A stretch of DNA of 64,000 bases. Source: Pectinophora gossypiella. Lineage: Eukaryota; Arthropoda; Insecta; Lepidoptera; Gelechiidae. The notes beneath the pieces are model-generated. The model saw nothing but the letters and a program-made list of their open reading frames with translations, did no database searches and had not been told where the DNA came from. A program made the position numbers and the translations under genes. Of the stretch, positions 54,840-64,000 are shown one piece after another. Position 1 is the stretch's first letter, and each line of letters opens with the position of its first letter. Location: positions 10,292,678 to 10,356,677 of the forward strand of contig NC_065419.1 of assembly GCF_024362695.1 (NCBI RefSeq). The letters run 5' to 3'.

Positions 54840-55200
54840 CTTTCAGCTTACTCCAATAAGGCCGATTCAGATCACTCGACCGAACCCGAACTCGCCCGAA
54901 ACAGCCCGAGTGTTCGCGTGTCACTCGGCAGTAACCGTATGTTTGAATAAAAGGGTCTCTTGGACCGTTTTAATTAGCCCGCGTGCACCAGGGTTGCAGG
55001 GATTATGCACTGTTGACATTACACTCGTTCGAATTTACATTAAGCGATTTAATATAAATTCCATAATTCAATTTGGCAAGAACTAAAAAGTTGAGCTTAT
55101 TTTTGAGCAGGTATTTTTATGTGCAAGGGTTTGTTGCTTTCTGCACAAAAAGATTTTTTAAATATGTTTTTTTTAGTCAGAATGCTCATGTAGTTAAATT
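54840..55200 (+). repeat. Family H repeat, longer copy
   Basis: 55059-55200 matches 51772-51885. The GC-richer block before it ('actcgaccgaacccgaactc', 'cagcccgagtgttcgcgtg') may belong to the same element. The 87-codon frame 54823-55086 has no motif. Confidence 0.5.
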
Positions 55201-56645
55201 AATTAATTAATAACCGGAAAGTTCGTCACGTTTTAAATAAGTTTGATTAGAAATTCTCCCTTAATTCAACTATTAATTATAACAAGCTTCATAAGACAAA
55301 ATTATATCTGTTAAGTTAATGTGTGTCAAAGGATGTAGAACTTAATTCAAATAATGGGACAGTTTCTGGACACTAAAATCTCTGCACATTCTAAGTCTAA
55401 AATTAAAAAGGTTTTTCATTGACTAGATACTTAGGTATGTGTTTTTTTTTTTGTTGCAGGCGTATTTTTATCTTCAGAAATAATACATTTATGGTAACCC
55501 TAGGGCCCGCAAAAGCGGTCCACAAACGCTTGCGATTCACCGACCAGCGCCGTTCAGCTAATGCGTACCTACCTACCTACTATAAACTGCTCTTGTATAA
55601 GCTGTGGACTTGATACAAGAAAGTTTCAGTCCAAGCTATAAGCACCAGATCTCATTGACTTATTACTATGCTTTGAATGACACAATCGACCGCACGGTTA
55701 CCTACCATGTCGCATTGATTGAGAAGAGTTAATTTCATGAACTATGCTTTCCCTGTTAAGCGTGTCTTCCGAACGCATTAGGAACGGTAAGGAATGGAAT
55801 GATCTGCCGTAGACTGTTTCCTTCTCACTATAATCTTGGAGCCTTCAACTCTAGTTGAAGGTTCTCGCTCATTCTCTCACCCACTCACTCGCTCACTCAC
55901 TCACAGTCACTCACCCACTCACTCACTCTAGTGAATAGTCATTTTACTTGACGACCACGTCACCTCCTCATCCCATCATGGTATATACGCTTACCATCAA
56001 GTGATATTGTAGACAAAATCAAGACTATTTTATAATAAAAGAAAATTATATGTATAAGTATGTTTACAATTGGACCACCGAGGCCGTTACGTAATGAAAA
56101 TACTATTAATAGATAGAACGTATCCTATTTTTGAGGATAAAAATTCTTACTGCCACAGTTAGCGCAGTCAACCTCACTTCACCACAGTTGTCTGGTTTAG
56201 CCCTCCTGGACAATGTAGTCTAGATCCCGCGATAGGAAGCAGCGAGCGATAGAATTTGCTATTGTGAGCCAACTCTGAGAAATCAACTGTCTACTGCAAA
56301 TATTTTGAGGACCTTACTCTGGTATTAAGTTGAAATTGGGTTTACGAGGTTACCTAATGTTCCTAGAAGCTTGGTATATGAGGACGATACATGACTAGCG
56401 AGGTGGAATGACGTAACTGTAGTACAGTGACTGCAGTAAAATATGTTTGTTTTTGATAATAATAAATCGTTCTTGTTGGATCAAACAGCTTAACAATTAT
56501 GGGTACAGTTTTGAAGTAAGAAAACCAACAGATATGAAACACTGTTGCTTCTTACAATAGGTAAAACCTGTGCTTAATCTACTCGCATTTACAGACTTAT
56601 TAAGGCATTTTTAAGGCAAATATTTGTGTGTGTTATGGTAAATTA
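55201..56645. other. Unassigned stretch with CACT microsatellite
   Basis: 55862-55930 is an interrupted (ACTC)n tract. 56070-56090 'ttggaccaccgaggccg' is a minimal family B head scrap. Otherwise unrecognised. Confidence 0.45.
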
Positions 56646-57149
56646 CCCATCATCATCTCTCTAGCGTCATCCCCTTTTTCGCAGGTGAAGTACAAGTCTA
56701 ATCTTAAAAACCACGGGATGTAAAGTTGCATTTTACAAATATTGTTTGAACTCTTTAATCTACGTAGTATGAAACTACTTAATAAGGTAGTTTCCGTCTA
56801 GTCAAATCAGTTATTTTTTAGTAAACGTCAAGACACGAAATTACAATGGAATTTGTGTGAAAAAGCAACCTGTGACGTCATAGAAAAACCTGACAAAATT
56901 ACATTTTTCTTTAGGTACTTATTAAAATTAATAAATTTGTTACATAGAAAAAAGAATACGGTTTTCATCAGGTCTGTCTTTATTTAGTATTCAGAATTTC
57001 ATAATTTATATTTGACCTAGGAAACTACCCAATTATGCAGCTATGTTTAAGTTCCAGGTACAGCGAACCTATCGCCATTAATAGGGCACAAGTCCTGGAA
57101 ACAAATAAAGATAGAACTTAAGGATGGTAAGGGGCAATCAGAAAGACAT
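56646..57149. other. Family K scrap followed by unassigned DNA
   Basis: 56646-56700 ('catcatcatctctctagcg', 'ttcgcaggtgaag') resembles the start of family K (3469). Nothing further recognised. Confidence 0.35.
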
Positions 57150-57212
57150 CTCCGGCCAAGTAGTTAATGCCATCTGCGGCAAAACTACAATAAGTAACAT
57201 CAAAAAAAGAAA
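57150..57212 (+). repeat. Family I repeat fragment
   Basis: 'tccggccaagtagttaatgc' and 'ctgcggcaaaactacaataa', as at 28750, ending in an A-rich tail. Confidence 0.65.
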
Positions 57213-57950
57213 AATCTAAAAGACATCAGTACATGGCGTACATGCATAATAATCTAAGATTAAGAAATTTCTTCTAGGGGCTGCGCAAGGTCTAGGGTTA
57301 GATTGCCGTGTGTAAACTCATGACCGACTTGTGGTTACAGCTTATTTCTTAGGATAAGCCGTAAACTTTTACGACTACAGATAGCATATGCACATGATTG
57401 GGATTTGATTACACCTCATAGTTTATTGTAATTGTACTGGAAACGCCGGCAATTTTATTATTGAGGCGTTTTCTTTTTGTAATTAAAGTCAAACTTTTTT
57501 GAAATACTCTGCCTATTTTATTAGATTGGCCGAGATAACATGTAGGTACCTACGTAGTATACAGTAATGCTAGAGAATATACACCCCTAGAAACATCACT
57601 ATGTACTTATGTTCAGCGACTATTTGAAGTTTAAGAGATGTGATACCTTTTTTACCTCACTTCTAAAATCATTATTTTGTCGCTACTCATTGGGTAAGAT
57701 TTTTACCGAGTTTAAGAATTATTGTATTATATTGTATTGTAATAATTATTATAACAATATAGTTTATAAGTAAGCAGATACACCTCTTTCAACGCGCCAG
57801 GAAGCAGGTGAATGGAGATGGAGGTGAATGATCCATACCCTATGCAGTCAAGGAGAAGAGCCATGTCAGGGGCCTTTCACTCAACTAAAACTTCATATGA
57901 CAGGCCCCATAACTCCCCAGAAGCCGCCAGATATATACCCTTAATAAGCA
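57213..57950. other. Unassigned stretch
   Basis: 57600-57700 ('atgttcagcgactatttgaa', 'atcattattttgtcgctac') is a decayed relative of the 31980 foldback arm. Otherwise nothing. Confidence 0.45.
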
Positions 57951-58081
57951 TATTCAAATTCAAATATCTTTATTTAGTACGCAACGTAGTTACACTCCGA
58001 GTATGAATCGTCATTTTTTACATAACCAACGTCTCATCCGCCTAAAACTATTGCAGTTTCACACAACCTATAGGTACAGCC
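57951..58081 (-). mobile_element. 3' end of the 11905 LINE family, truncated
   Basis: 'tattcaaattcaaatatctt' (tail) then 'caacgtctcatccgcctaaa', reversed LINE 3' UTR. Ends at 58081. Confidence 0.85.
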
Positions 58082-58099
58082 GGTATACACACACCACAC

Positions 58100-58212
58100 C
58101 TGGTTTGACATACTGGCGAGCAGGAGAATGAAACGCCATCAAACAGACAACAATCCACCAGTCGGAGACTTCTCCTGCAGAGTGTGCGGTAGACTTTGCC
58201 GCTCTAGGATTT
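58100..58212 (+). pseudogene. LINE C-terminal zinc-finger-like fragment
   Basis: The frame reads RRMKRHQTDNNPP then GDFSCRVCGRLCRSRI and is cut at 58212. The C-x2-C 'CRVCGRLCRSRIGL' motif is a C-terminal finger I recognise from moth LINE proteins; the paired histidines would have followed the break. It is interrupted by the 58213 LINE copy. Confidence 0.7.
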
Positions 58213-58495
58213 AAGTTAGTGATTATTTAGAAGATATGAATGCATGGGATTAACTGTCTGAGAACTGATATAAGGCAGCTAAATTACTCAATTGTATACC
58301 AAAATTTTGTTTTTTTTTTTTTTAAAGAACGTCCAGGGCCCTGTGCCGAGGTTTTTCTTGCAGCTTCTTTCCCCGGCTATATAGGTTGTGAGAAGCTGCA
58401 GTAGTTTTAGGCGGATGAGACGTTTGTTATGTAAAATTGACGATTCAAAGTGTAACTATGTTACCTACTGAATAAAGATATTTTTGAATATTGAA
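58213..58495 (+). mobile_element. 3' end of the 11905 LINE family, truncated
   Basis: Begins in the last codons of the LINE ORF (…VSDYLEDMNAWD stop) and runs through the 3' UTR to a (GAATTT)-type tail. Very similar to 14770-15066. Confidence 0.92.
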
Positions 58496-59822
58496 TTTTG
58501 ATTGGCTTGCACAGCCATCAAGGAAAGTGCATTTCTTCGAGGCAATGACGTCATAAATCGTCTGAAACTGACGTATAAGGCCAATGATTAACGTTCTTTC
58601 TTTATTATATACCTATTTTTCTTTCCGATCGGTCTATTGTCTTTTAAAAAATAAAGTGGAAATTACTACACCTCTTCATACACATTAGGTGAATCATTGA
58701 AATAAAAACTGCGTATGTATTCATCGCGAGTAAGTCGGCAGTTGAAAAGTATAGGACTTGTGACACACTGTTAGAAAAAACTGCTAACAATTTGTTTAAC
58801 ATATAATTAAAAATTTGTTTCTTTTTTCTATAGAAGTCGTCTTATGCGGGAATAATAATGTTGGAAATAATCCTTTTTAACATTATAATAACTTAGAAAA
58901 CGGATTCAAATTCTTGGCTAAAAATTCTTTGGTGCCAGCGAAAAACTCCATCTACCATAAAAAAAAATCAATCGACACAACGTAATCGCGCGCGTATTTT
59001 TAAACAAAAAAACGTTATAAAAAATGAGGAGGATAAAATCTAATAATCTCATCTAAAACAAATTGACAGTGAACAATGCTGCTTCCCAGAATATCCAGGG
59101 GTCAGAGAAAACAACATACTGAAGAAATCGTGTAAGTATCTATCTTTACATAATTATTACATGTAATGGGCTGTCAACCTGTCTCTGCGTATGTTAGAAA
59201 GCTAAATAAAATAAATATCAAAAGTAGATTCAAATTGTCTTCTCACGTTTGGTTTGAGTTGTATCTGATATATTAATTCTCATCCAAAAACATTTTTAAA
59301 TTTTTGTTCCACAGAAAAAAATTTGAATTTGGAACTGCCTCTAAACGTAATTTATTTTTTATTCCTTATAAATTCTCCATCACAATTCTTATTTAATATT
59401 TTTCTTCAATCACTTTCTTTTTTACTTCTTTGCGTGTTCCATTTTCAAATATAAGACGATTTTATTCGCATTTTTGAAATGTCAATGTGTATTAAAGCTA
59501 AAGTTTACGTTATCACTAAGTTTTCTGATCACGTCCTGAGCAGTGGTTTAGATTGCCTTACGGGTTTCCCAGACGACAACGTTTCTTTGTAAATTTCAAG
59601 ACACTCATAGTTAGTAAGGATTCAGTGCACGTGGTAGATGTATGATTACAAAGAAATGTTTGTTGGGTTTGGTTTCGTCATAAAATTTCGCATATGGGTG
59701 TATCATTTACATTTAGGATAGTCATATTATTACTCCTAACAATCTTAACGTACCTGAAGCAGTTTTATTGTATCTTTGTGTTTTCTTGTACCATTTTTTA
59801 TTAATCTGTATAGCTATTTTCT
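58496..59822. other. Unassigned stretch
   Basis: AT-rich with no recognised repeat or coding motif. Confidence 0.5.
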
Positions 59823-60000
59823 CATCTTCTTCTATCGTGTGGGTTGTGAGGTAGATTACCAACCCCATCAACCCTGATGTCAGGGTTACTATTCACCCGC
59901 CATAGGCCCCTGACATTACTCTTGTAACGACTACGTACTTACATCAGTAAGTAGTAACCGGGACCAAAGGCTTAACGTGCCTTCCGAGGCACGGATCATC
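59823..60000 (-). mobile_element. Family B SINE, 3' half
   Basis: 'cttctatcgtgtgggttgtg' to 'cgtgccttccgaggcacgg'. Truncated in the shared body. Confidence 0.83.
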
Positions 60001-60211
60001 TTTTTCTTCTTATTTTCTCATATACCGCGAGATAACGCGGGTTTTCTTATTTAAAAGAAAAAAAAAAAACAAATGAAGAAAACGTAAGCAATCTTGTGTA
60101 ATCGATGTTAAAAATGAATGATAAATACATTAAATTAACTTATTCCTTTCTTTTTCAAAGATTAAATAAGTGGGTAAGTATTTAATTGATCAAGTAATCT
60201 TTTTTTTTTTT

Positions 60212-60275
60212 TTTTGACGTGACTTATTGTAGATTTCCCGTAGATAGCATTAACTACTTAGCCGGAAATTAAGTA
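60212..60275 (-). repeat. Family I repeat fragment, reverse copy
   Basis: A long T run (60199-60215) then 'gacgtgacttattgtagat' and 'gcattaactacttagccgg', the complement of 57150-57212 with its A tail. Confidence 0.65.
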
Positions 60276-60905
60276 ATCTATTTGACCCACAACTTAGGTA
60301 AGTAGCTTCTAACAAGAGAGCAACTACTCTTCCAACTCATGTCGCCTGTAAAAGATCCATCAGACTACCTATATCGCGTGCGGCAAGGCGCGTGAATTCT
60401 CGCTTCTCAATTTCAAGCCACTAATAAGATTCCAGCCAATCCATTCAGACGATGATCGGATGCTAAAAACAATTATTCACAGTCTTCAAAAACGCGAGCA
60501 CTAAATTTTTGATTGCCACTGCGCTAATGCTTTCACTTCGATGCCGGATTAAAATATCGACTGACTTCGGTCGTAAAAAAAATCTTAAAACTTTTTTTGA
60601 AGGTTTTGCATAAACTTAAACTCCCAAGTAGCCGTCGGAAAGGATCAGAGGTTCGGAGGAGTCGTAAAGGAGTGGTCGTAAAACACACCATTCTGTAAAG
60701 GCGCTTTTGTTTTAACAGAATGGTGTCAAGGTTCGGAAGAGCAAGGGTAAGCGAAGTACTTAAATGAAAAGTGGAATTGACGTTCACTGATGTACTGGAA
60801 AAGTCAAGATTCCTAGCTAATAAATAAACCTATTGACGATATATACCATAACACCATAGTTGAGTATTTACGATTGCTTAAAAAGATAATTATTGTTTCT
60901 GAGAT
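60276..60905. other. Unassigned stretch
   Basis: 60685-60726 has 'acaccattctgt' / 'acagaatggtgt'. The 84-codon minus frame 60533-60787 has no motif. Confidence 0.45.
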
Positions 60906-61008
60906 TTGACGGAATGCAAAAGGGAAACCACTGCCCTATTTTTCCCTAAAAGTAGCATGGAGAATGCTACACCGACAACAGCGTGGCTCTTAAATTAGTG
61001 ATGTGAGA
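60906..61008 (+). repeat. Family D retroposon fragment
   Basis: 'ccactgccctatttttccc', 'agtagcatggagaatgctac', 'acagcgtggctcttaaatta'. The short tail 'gtgatgtg' is degraded. Confidence 0.75.
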
Positions 61009-61486
61009 AAGATACTCTGATAACCGTGTGGTCTCATAAAGCTTTAAATTAATGAACTTGTTGGGTGATAAGCTAAGGAAATGTATTTTTTTTGTGTAGA
61101 CAATCAGTATTATGTATGTTACTGATAAAATATTATCAGACGAGACACATTGAGCTGACCTGGCTCTTTGGCTTGTCATCTTTACGTAGGCAGGGTTTTC
61201 TCTGCCAACGTATTTGCACATTTAGTTTTAGTTTGCACAAATTTTGTTTTGGCAACTAACTAGTTCTGGATTGATAATTGGTACAACTACAAAGTGACGC
61301 GTTGAAGTGACTTAGTCCTAAATCCAAAATTTACAATCGCTTTTGATAATGTTATTTTGATATACTTACGAATCTATTTTAAAACGGCCATCACAGCGTA
61401 CGGCACTTTAGTTCATGTTAAGCTTCCTGTGTTTTGAATAGAGCGGATTTTAAATGAAAAAGAAACAAACATATTTTTTCTCATTA
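61009..61486. other. Unassigned stretch
   Basis: No recognised repeat; the minus frame 60967-61221 has no motif. Confidence 0.5.
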
Positions 61487-62857
61487 TTTATTTTAATAAA
61501 AAATACGAATGTTTATTATAATACATTAAGCAGTAATACAAAAAATATCTGAGCAACAATTATAACTAAACATTGTGTTTTCTAGTAATCTCTGCTATTT
61601 CAAGGATCATATCAATTTTAGTAACAGTTTATATTATTTTAACATTTCGAAGGTGTGTCCGAACTTGTTGGTAAAAAATAAGTTATGAATTTTGAAGTGA
61701 GAACAGACCTGATTCTTGGTAAGTTTATATATGTACTTAACGACTTTATTATCGAAAACTGGAAACCAGCGATGGGCTGCATATTCATGACATCAATGAT
61801 TGAAAGAATCGATTTTACTCAAGTTTAGTTACATTCTGTGTATTAGATTTATTAACACCTCCACCACTGTTGTTCTCCAGTTCGCTGCCTTAGTTCTGCT
61901 TACCACAGTAGGAATTACGCGCGTAAGTACACGTACTTACCTACTTATGTAATGACGACGATAATATCAATAAAGATTATTATGAAATAAATGGCTTAGC
62001 TAATGCGGCTCTACGCACATTATTAAATTAATTCAGCTTCGAAAATATACATAGTTACAATATTCAAGGCGTGAATTGCAATCGTATAATCAACAAAAAT
62101 ACTTAATTTACTTAATTATATGTTCAATACATAAGAACTTAAATGATAAATACCAGATCTACGTTACTTAAACTACTGAAGTAAAAATGAGTGACACCAA
62201 AATAAAATTATCGCACTGTGTATATTTTCCTAGCCGATTACAATAGCTTTTAATAACGAAATTCTTTTCCATAGATACAAGTAATTATGGTCAAAAATAT
62301 AAACTGATACTAAGTACTAAAATAATTTTTAATATTTACAAGATGTTGGCTTTAAATTAAATCATGATTCATATCGTCCTAGAATAAAGTTCTTACTTAA
62401 AACGTCACTATTATGAAATACATAATAACTAAATAATAAATAACATTTCTTAATGCATAAACTTATGAACCAGTCACATTTTAATTTACTTAATGTGGAA
62501 TATAAAATTAAACTGCATACAAACTGTTCCTTTCTAAATAATACTATTACATCCAACAATAACATAGCGAATAAAAATAAAAATATTGCCTAAAATTTTG
62601 ATAAACTAATTTTTTAAAATTTGGAGGTAAACAAAACACTGCACAAACAAACCTTATGAGATCTTTACGAAAACCAAATCCACATTGCAATACGTACAAA
62701 TGCAAACATACCTCTAGCAACTTTAAAAATGTATCCAAACTTGCACTAATAATACTTTGCGAAAGTAACACTAACCTTAAATACATTTACATGCATTAAT
62801 TGTAGCCTATACAGTAAATCTATCTAAAACGCACCGTTAGAACTAAACTTATCATAC
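61487..62857 (-). other. Probable 3' UTR of the odd-skipped-family gene
   Basis: About 1.37 kb downstream of the stop with no recognised transposon. It ends at a candidate AATAAA (complement TTTATT, 61487-61492), with another at about 61511. Absence of repeats here, unlike the rest of the window, is consistent with a transcribed UTR. The true polyadenylation site is unproven. Confidence 0.35.
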
Positions 62858-64000
62858 TTAACGTCTCATTATGTCTTCTATACTGAAGCCTTTCTTAGGG
62901 CCACTTGATTGGCTCCCTCCTGGTTTAGGGTTTGCATTCGGTTGAATGCCAACAATATTCTTTATCCCATTAGCAATAGAACTCGAAGTGGCTTCTTCAC
63001 TTTCTTTTACGTTACTCTGAGGACTGTCCTTGCAATTTGTCACACAAGTCGAAGTACTCGGAGCAGTATCCTTAGGAGGGGCATGTTTCACGATCAAGTC
63101 CTGAGCACAAGTCTGTTGCGGACCTAATACAGAGTGAGACAAAGGCCCATAAGGAATCTGAGGATGAGGTGGAGGCATTGGCAATCCAAACTTATGATAC
63201 GAAGGCATCCCCATTATCGCTGGAGTTATTCCAACCACAACATCTCCATTACCAAGTGTTTGTCGCGGCATAGATAAATTCGTAGGTTCTGGTGATCGAC
63301 TTCTGTATATGGCAGCACATGATCGCACGTTATCTCCAATATCTGGCGGATGACTCCTCTTTCTAAATGGACTTATGTACATACCAGATGGCCCGGGATC
63401 TATAGGTGGACTACTCATCTGATTCATTTTCGATGGATCAGGTTGAGGAATTTGATGCAAATCTCTGCGAATCTGAAGTTGTGGATGTCTTATAGGTTGC
63501 TCTGGTAATTCAGTATAACGCATTTCCTTTTCAATAATTTCATCAGATGTGTACCGCCGCTTTTCATACGGGTCTGATGGCAAACGATGCTTATCTGTAT
63601 GTTGTGGACGCATCGTGTACGGGCTGGCTCTGTTAGTAGCCTCATTGTGGTGGCAATGAGTGCGTTCCACTGCAGAAGGTGAAGACCGTCTTGGTCTTTC
63701 TTCGCTTTGCTCTCGTCCAATACTTTCAATAGATGACGATCTCGCACGTCTTACAGGAGAGTGCTCAGGAGAAGAGAGCTCTGGATCTTCGTCGTCGTAT
63801 CCCGGCTCGATAGGCGAACCTGGTCTTCCGATGTCCTCTTCGCCTACGTCTAATACATCTCCAGGAGGGACGTCTCCTACAGCGTGGGTTAAAGCATGAC
63901 GCCGCAAATCGCAATTTCTTCGGAACACTTTTCCACATGAGTTGCACTCGTAGGGTTTGTGGTCCGTGTGAGTAAGCAGATGAGTCTTGAGGTTTGACCG
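62858..64000 (-). CDS. Odd-skipped family C2H2 zinc-finger repressor (bowl/sob/odd-like), 3' exon, partial
   Basis: Open from the window edge (64000) to a TAA at 62858, 380 visible residues; no start is in view. Visible residues 1-11 (RSNLKTHLLTH) end one C2H2 finger. THTDHKPYE is the linker. Residues 19-39 hold a complete finger (C19, C22, H35, H39; CGKVFRRNCDLRRHALTH), diagnostic of the odd-skipped family. An acidic stretch follows (GEEDIGRPGS, DDEDPE), then a long Ser/Pro-rich tail. PTNLSM near residue 239 resembles a CtBP-binding motif, and the last nine residues FSIEDIMRR form an eh1-type Groucho-recruiting motif. Family members are nuclear repressors in segmentation, leg-joint and gut patterning. 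The long tail with C-terminal eh1 favours bowl or sob, but I cannot separate the paralogs without the upstream fingers. The apparent ORF start at 63928 is a GTG inside a finger, not a real start. Confidence 0.93.
   Translation of the reverse strand, partial: RSNLKTHLLTHTDHKPYECNSCGKVFRRNCDLRRHALTHAVGDVPPGDVLDVGEEDIGRPGSPIEPGYDDEDPELSSPEHSPVRRARSSSIESIGREQSEERPRRSSPSAVERTHCHHNEATNRASPYTMRPQHTDKHRLPSDPYEKRRYTSDEIIEKEMRYTELPEQPIRHPQLQIRRDLHQIPQPDPSKMNQMSSPPIDPGPSGMYISPFRKRSHPPDIGDNVRSCAAIYRSRSPEPTNLSMPRQTLGNGDVVVGITPAIMGMPSYHKFGLPMPPPHPQIPYGPLSHSVLGPQQTCAQDLIVKHAPPKDTAPSTSTCVTNCKDSPQSNVKESEEATSSSIANGIKNIVGIQPNANPKPGGSQSSGPKKGFSIEDIMRR

Noticed and set aside
60685..60726. Inverted repeat ACACCATTCTGT / ACAGAATGGTGT
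   Set aside because: Short, single copy and without context; likely chance or a decayed MITE.
62909..63127. 72-codon plus-strand frame, and other plus frames over 62.9-63.9 kb
   Set aside because: Antisense shadows of the odd-skipped-family coding exon.
1..64000. CRISPR array, phage, plasmid or bacterial operon
   Set aside because: No regularly spaced direct repeats with unique spacers, no ribosome-binding-site-led gene chains, and the coding content is animal type.

Overview
The window looks like AT-rich nuclear DNA of an insect, most likely a moth or butterfly. It has a single host gene, cut by the right edge: an odd-skipped-family zinc-finger repressor (62858-64000, minus strand). Evidence for Lepidoptera is the mix of dispersed repeats: tRNA-headed SINEs, a Penelope-like element, RTE-like and CR1/Jockey-like LINE 3' ends, and TA-flanked foldback MITEs. 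The species cannot be named from this sequence. I see no bacterial genes, CRISPR array, rRNA or intact tRNA gene.

Layout. 1-11.8 kb: SINE and LINE fragments, two short Penelope-like insertions (6.6 and 9.3 kb) and a cluster of four TATCGATA palindromes at 8.9 kb. 11.9-15.1 kb: a LINE with an uninterrupted 967-codon endonuclease/reverse-transcriptase ORF, its 3' UTR and a (GAATTT)n tail. Three truncated 3' ends of the same family lie at 17.3, 58.0 and 58.2 kb. 15-31 kb: SINEs, a MITE with perfect 68-bp inverted arms (22.0 kb), LINE 3' ends, a nested 37-bp retroposon (23.26 kb), a Penelope-like element that keeps coding sequence (28.3 kb), and a MITE at 29.6 kb. 32-33.2 kb: a 1.24-kb foldback element. 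35-54 kb: several copies of a composite double-hairpin element, two of them exactly 488 bp, plus nested LINE fragments, an RTE 3' fragment with a 16-bp target duplication, a 57-nt perfect hairpin, a CGATA cluster and a GC-rich island. 54-61 kb: old repeats. 61.5-64 kb: probable 3' UTR and last coding exon of the odd-skipped-family gene.

The visible part of the host protein has the end of one C2H2 finger, one full C2H2 finger, an acidic and Ser/Pro-rich tail with a possible CtBP-like motif, and a C-terminal Groucho-type eh1 motif. The other ~61 kb is gene-poor DNA 3' of a developmental regulator. Repeats there insert into one another often enough that relative ages can be read from target-site duplications. 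Repeat families are lettered (A, B, C and so on) for cross-reference; letters are mine, not database names.
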